Assembly (NCBI GenBank): GCA_947446625.1
Contig: CANFIE010000247.1
Location: 1-6,125 of the forward strand
DNA length: 6,125 bases
Direction: 5' to 3'
Origin: Acetobacteraceae bacterium
Lineage (GTDB): Bacteria; Pseudomonadota; Alphaproteobacteria; Acetobacterales; Acetobacteraceae
In this document: one piece after another, positions 4,034 through 6,125 of the stretch
Position numbering within the stretch: position 1 is the stretch's first letter
Layout of the letters: each line of letters begins with the position of its first letter
The notes under the pieces: model-generated
What the model saw: the letters and a program-made list of their open reading frames with translations, nothing else
Told to the model about the DNA's origin: nothing
Databases searched by the model: none
Position numbers and translations under genes: made by a program

Positions 4034-6125
4034 ATGGTTGCATCCTCCGCCGCCGGCTTTATCCGCATTCGCGGCGCCCGCACCCACAATCTGAAGAACC
4101 TCGACCTCGACCTGCCGCGCGGCACGCTTACGGTCATCACCGGGCTGTCGGGCAGCGGCAAGTCGTCTCTGGCGTTCGATACCATTTATGCCGAAGGCCA
4201 GCGCCGCTACGTCGAATCGCTCAGCGCCTATGCCCGGCAATTCCTGCAACTGATGCAGAAGCCGGATGTGGACAGCATTGAGGGGCTGTCGCCAGCCATT
4301 TCCATTGAGCAGAAGACCACCAGCCACAACCCGCGTTCCACCGTGGGCACGGTTACCGAGATCAACGACTATATGCGCCTGCTCTGGGCGCGGGTGGGCG
4401 TGCCCTATTCGCCGGCCACGGGGCTGCCGATTGAGGCACAAACCGTAAGCCAGATGGTGGACCGCGTGCTGGCCATGCCGGAAGGCACCCGCCTGCTGCT
4501 GCTGGCCCCCGTGGTGCGCGGCAAGAAGGGCGAATACCGCAAGGAGTTGCTGGACTGGCAGCGCCGTGGCTTTGAGCGGGTGAAGATCAACGGCACGCTG
4601 ACCCTCATCAGCGAAGCGCCGAAGCTGAACAAGACGCAGAAGCACGATATCGAGATCGTGGTGGACCGCATCGTGGTGCGCGAAGGCATCGCCTCTCGCC
4701 TGGCTGACAGCTTTGAGAGTGCGCTCGGACTGGCTGACGGTATTGCCTATATCGAGAACGCCGACACCAACGACCGCACGGTGTTCAGTGCCAAATTCGC
4801 CTGCCCGGTTTCCGGCTTCACCATTGAGGAGATCGAGCCGCGGCTGTTCAGCTTCAACAGCCCGCAAGGCGCCTGCCCCACCTGTGATGGCCTGGGCACG
4901 CAAAGCTTCTTCGACCCGCAATTGGTGGTACCGGATGAACAACGCAGCCTGGCCGAAGGCGCCGTGGCGCCCTGGACCGGCGCGCAGTCGCCCTTCTACG
5001 ACCAAACCCTGGAAAGCCTGGCGCGGCACTACAAGGTCAGCACCGCCACCCCCTGGGGAGAGCTGACCAACATGGCCCGCCACGGCATTCTGCACGGCAC
5101 TGGCGAGGACGTGGTGACGCTGCGCTTCAAGGACGGCTTGCGCACCTATGAGGTGAAGAAGCCGTTTGAGGGCGTGCTGCCCAACCTGGAACGGCGCTTC
5201 CGCGAAACCGACAATGCCTGGGCGCGTGAGGATCTTTCGCGCTACCAGGCCGACAAGCCCTGCGCCGCCTGCGCCGGGCACCGGCTGAAGCCGGAATCGC
5301 TGAGCGTGAAGGTGGCGGGCTGGCATATCGGCCAAGCCAGCGAGATCAGTATCCGCAAGGCGCGCGAATGGTTTGGCCAGGTGGGCCAAACGCTGACGCC
5401 GCAGCGCATGGAGATTGCCCGGCGGATTCTGAAGGAGATTGAGGAGCGCCTGCAATTCCTGGTGGATGTGGGGCTGGACTACCTCTCGCTCGGCCGCGCC
5501 TCGGCCACGCTCTCGGGCGGCGAATCGCAGCGTATCCGGCTGGCCAGCCAGATCGGCAGCGGGTTGACCGGCGTGCTGTACGTGCTGGACGAACCCAGCA
5601 TTGGCCTGCATCAGCGCGACAATGAACGCCTGCTCGGTACGCTGCGGCGGCTGCGCGATATCGGCAATACCGTGCTGGTGGTGGAGCATGACGAGGATGC
5701 CATCCGCAGCGCCGATTGGCTGGTGGATATCGGCCCGGCGGCGGGCGCGGGCGGCGGGCGCGTCATCGCCCAGGGCACCCCCGCCGAGGTGGCAGCCAAC
5801 CCCGCCAGCCTGACCGGCGACTATCTGAGCGGCCGGCGCCGGATCGACGTGCCGACCAAGCGCCGCAAGGTTGACCCGAAGCGGCAGATCAAGGTTGTCG
5901 GCGCCACCGGAAACAACCTGAAGAATGTGTCTGCCAGCTTCCCGCTCGGTACCTTCACTTGTGTTACGGGGGTCTCGGGCGGCGGCAAGTCCACGCTGGT
6001 GATCGAGACGCTGTACAAGGCGGCTGCGCGGCGGCTGATGGGCGCCGGCACCGTGCCCAGCGCGCATGAGAAGATCGAGGGGCTGGATCAGCTCGACAAG
6101 ATCATCGACATCGACCAGTCCCCGA
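4034..6125 (+). CDS. uvrA: UvrABC excinuclease ATPase subunit UvrA (3' end outside window)
   Basis: UvrA is the damage-sensing ABC-type ATPase dimer that loads UvrB onto lesions in nucleotide excision repair. The window holds 697 codons of a protein usually near 950 residues. Visible parts are Walker A of the first ATPase, G-L-S-G-S-G-K-S-S at 37-45; G-Q-R-R-Y-V-E-S-L-S-A-Y-A-R-Q-F at 55-70; the UvrB-binding and signature insertion; C-A-A-C at 410-413; ABC signature L-S-G-G-E-S-Q-R at 493-500; Walker B with Glu, V-L-D-E-P at 517-521; switch His552; and the second Walker A, G-V-S-G-G-G-K-S-T at 646-654. In the first zinc module the second Cys is Ser (C257-P-V-S260 with C281-x-x-C284), a change I recall from other alphaproteobacterial UvrAs. 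The major C-terminal zinc finger lies beyond the window. The start at 4034 gives a typical N-terminus leading to I-R-G-A-R-T-H-N-L-K-N; an ATG at 3989 would add 15 residues. A LexA box upstream indicates SOS induction. Confidence 0.98.
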   Translation, partial: MVASSAAGFIRIRGARTHNLKNLDLDLPRGTLTVITGLSGSGKSSLAFDTIYAEGQRRYVESLSAYARQFLQLMQKPDVDSIEGLSPAISIEQKTTSHNPRSTVGTVTEINDYMRLLWARVGVPYSPATGLPIEAQTVSQMVDRVLAMPEGTRLLLLAPVVRGKKGEYRKELLDWQRRGFERVKINGTLTLISEAPKLNKTQKHDIEIVVDRIVVREGIASRLADSFESALGLADGIAYIENADTNDRTVFSAKFACPVSGFTIEEIEPRLFSFNSPQGACPTCDGLGTQSFFDPQLVVPDEQRSLAEGAVAPWTGAQSPFYDQTLESLARHYKVSTATPWGELTNMARHGILHGTGEDVVTLRFKDGLRTYEVKKPFEGVLPNLERRFRETDNAWAREDLSRYQADKPCAACAGHRLKPESLSVKVAGWHIGQASEISIRKAREWFGQVGQTLTPQRMEIARRILKEIEERLQFLVDVGLDYLSLGRASATLSGGESQRIRLASQIGSGLTGVLYVLDEPSIGLHQRDNERLLGTLRRLRDIGNTVLVVEHDEDAIRSADWLVDIGPAAGAGGGRVIAQGTPAEVAANPASLTGDYLSGRRRIDVPTKRRKVDPKRQIKVVGATGNNLKNVSASFPLGTFTCVTGVSGGGKSTLVIETLYKAAARRLMGAGTVPSAHEKIEGLDQLDKIIDIDQSP

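Noticed and set aside
3998..6067. A 689-codon minus-strand open frame opposite uvrA
   Set aside because: It is antisense to an unmistakable UvrA, has low-complexity His/Gln/Ala/Gly-rich composition and no recognisable domain. Long antisense frames are expected opposite G+C-rich genes with strong third-position bias.
1..6125. tRNA or rRNA genes, CRISPR array, insertion sequence, riboswitch or attachment site
   Set aside because: Nearly all sequence is accounted for by coding regions, and the only non-coding stretch longer than 20 bp is the 147-bp ssb-uvrA spacer; I saw no spaced repeats, terminal inverted repeats, transposase or tRNA-like fold.

Overview
The window is a G+C-rich (roughly two-thirds by eye) bacterial chromosomal segment that most resembles an alphaproteobacterium. 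Three things point there: a GAAC-N7-GAAC direct repeat, which is the alphaproteobacterial type of LexA box, between ssb and uvrA; a UvrA whose first zinc module reads C-P-V-S rather than C-x-x-C; and a run of tandem Bug/TctC-type binding proteins, a family expanded in Acetobacteraceae such as Roseomonas and in Burkholderiales. Acetobacteraceae is my best guess, but this is inference from family knowledge, not from a search.

Left part (1-3355, plus strand): a tightly packed cluster that looks like one transcription unit. It starts with the 3' end of a family III (CaiB/BaiF) CoA-transferase gene, cut by the window edge. Three tandem genes for periplasmic tripartite tricarboxylate receptor-type (TctC/Bug) solute-binding proteins follow. 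The first lies 14 bp after the CoA-transferase gene; the next two each start inside the stop codon of the gene before (ATGA overlaps), so they are probably translationally coupled. No TctA/TctB membrane subunit, regulator or promoter for this unit is visible. The natural reading is uptake or sensing of organic acids next to a CoA-activation step for catabolism; the substrate cannot be told from sequence.

Middle (3356-4033): ssb lies on the minus strand, convergent with the third TctC gene with only 6 bp between the stop codons, and divergent from uvrA. The 147-bp ssb-uvrA spacer carries a perfect LexA box (3982-3996), a perfect inverted repeat TGCCAT-TATG-ATGGCA (3956-3971) and plausible back-to-back promoters. 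This matches the SOS-regulated divergent ssb/uvrA arrangement known from other proteobacteria.

Right part (4034-6125, plus strand): the first 697 codons of uvrA, running off the window end just after the second Walker A motif.

Nothing here is strong evidence for a wholly new system. The points most worth checking are the triple coupled Bug array without transporter subunits, the unusually compact C-terminal region of the CoA-transferase, and the layered regulatory architecture of the ssb-uvrA spacer.
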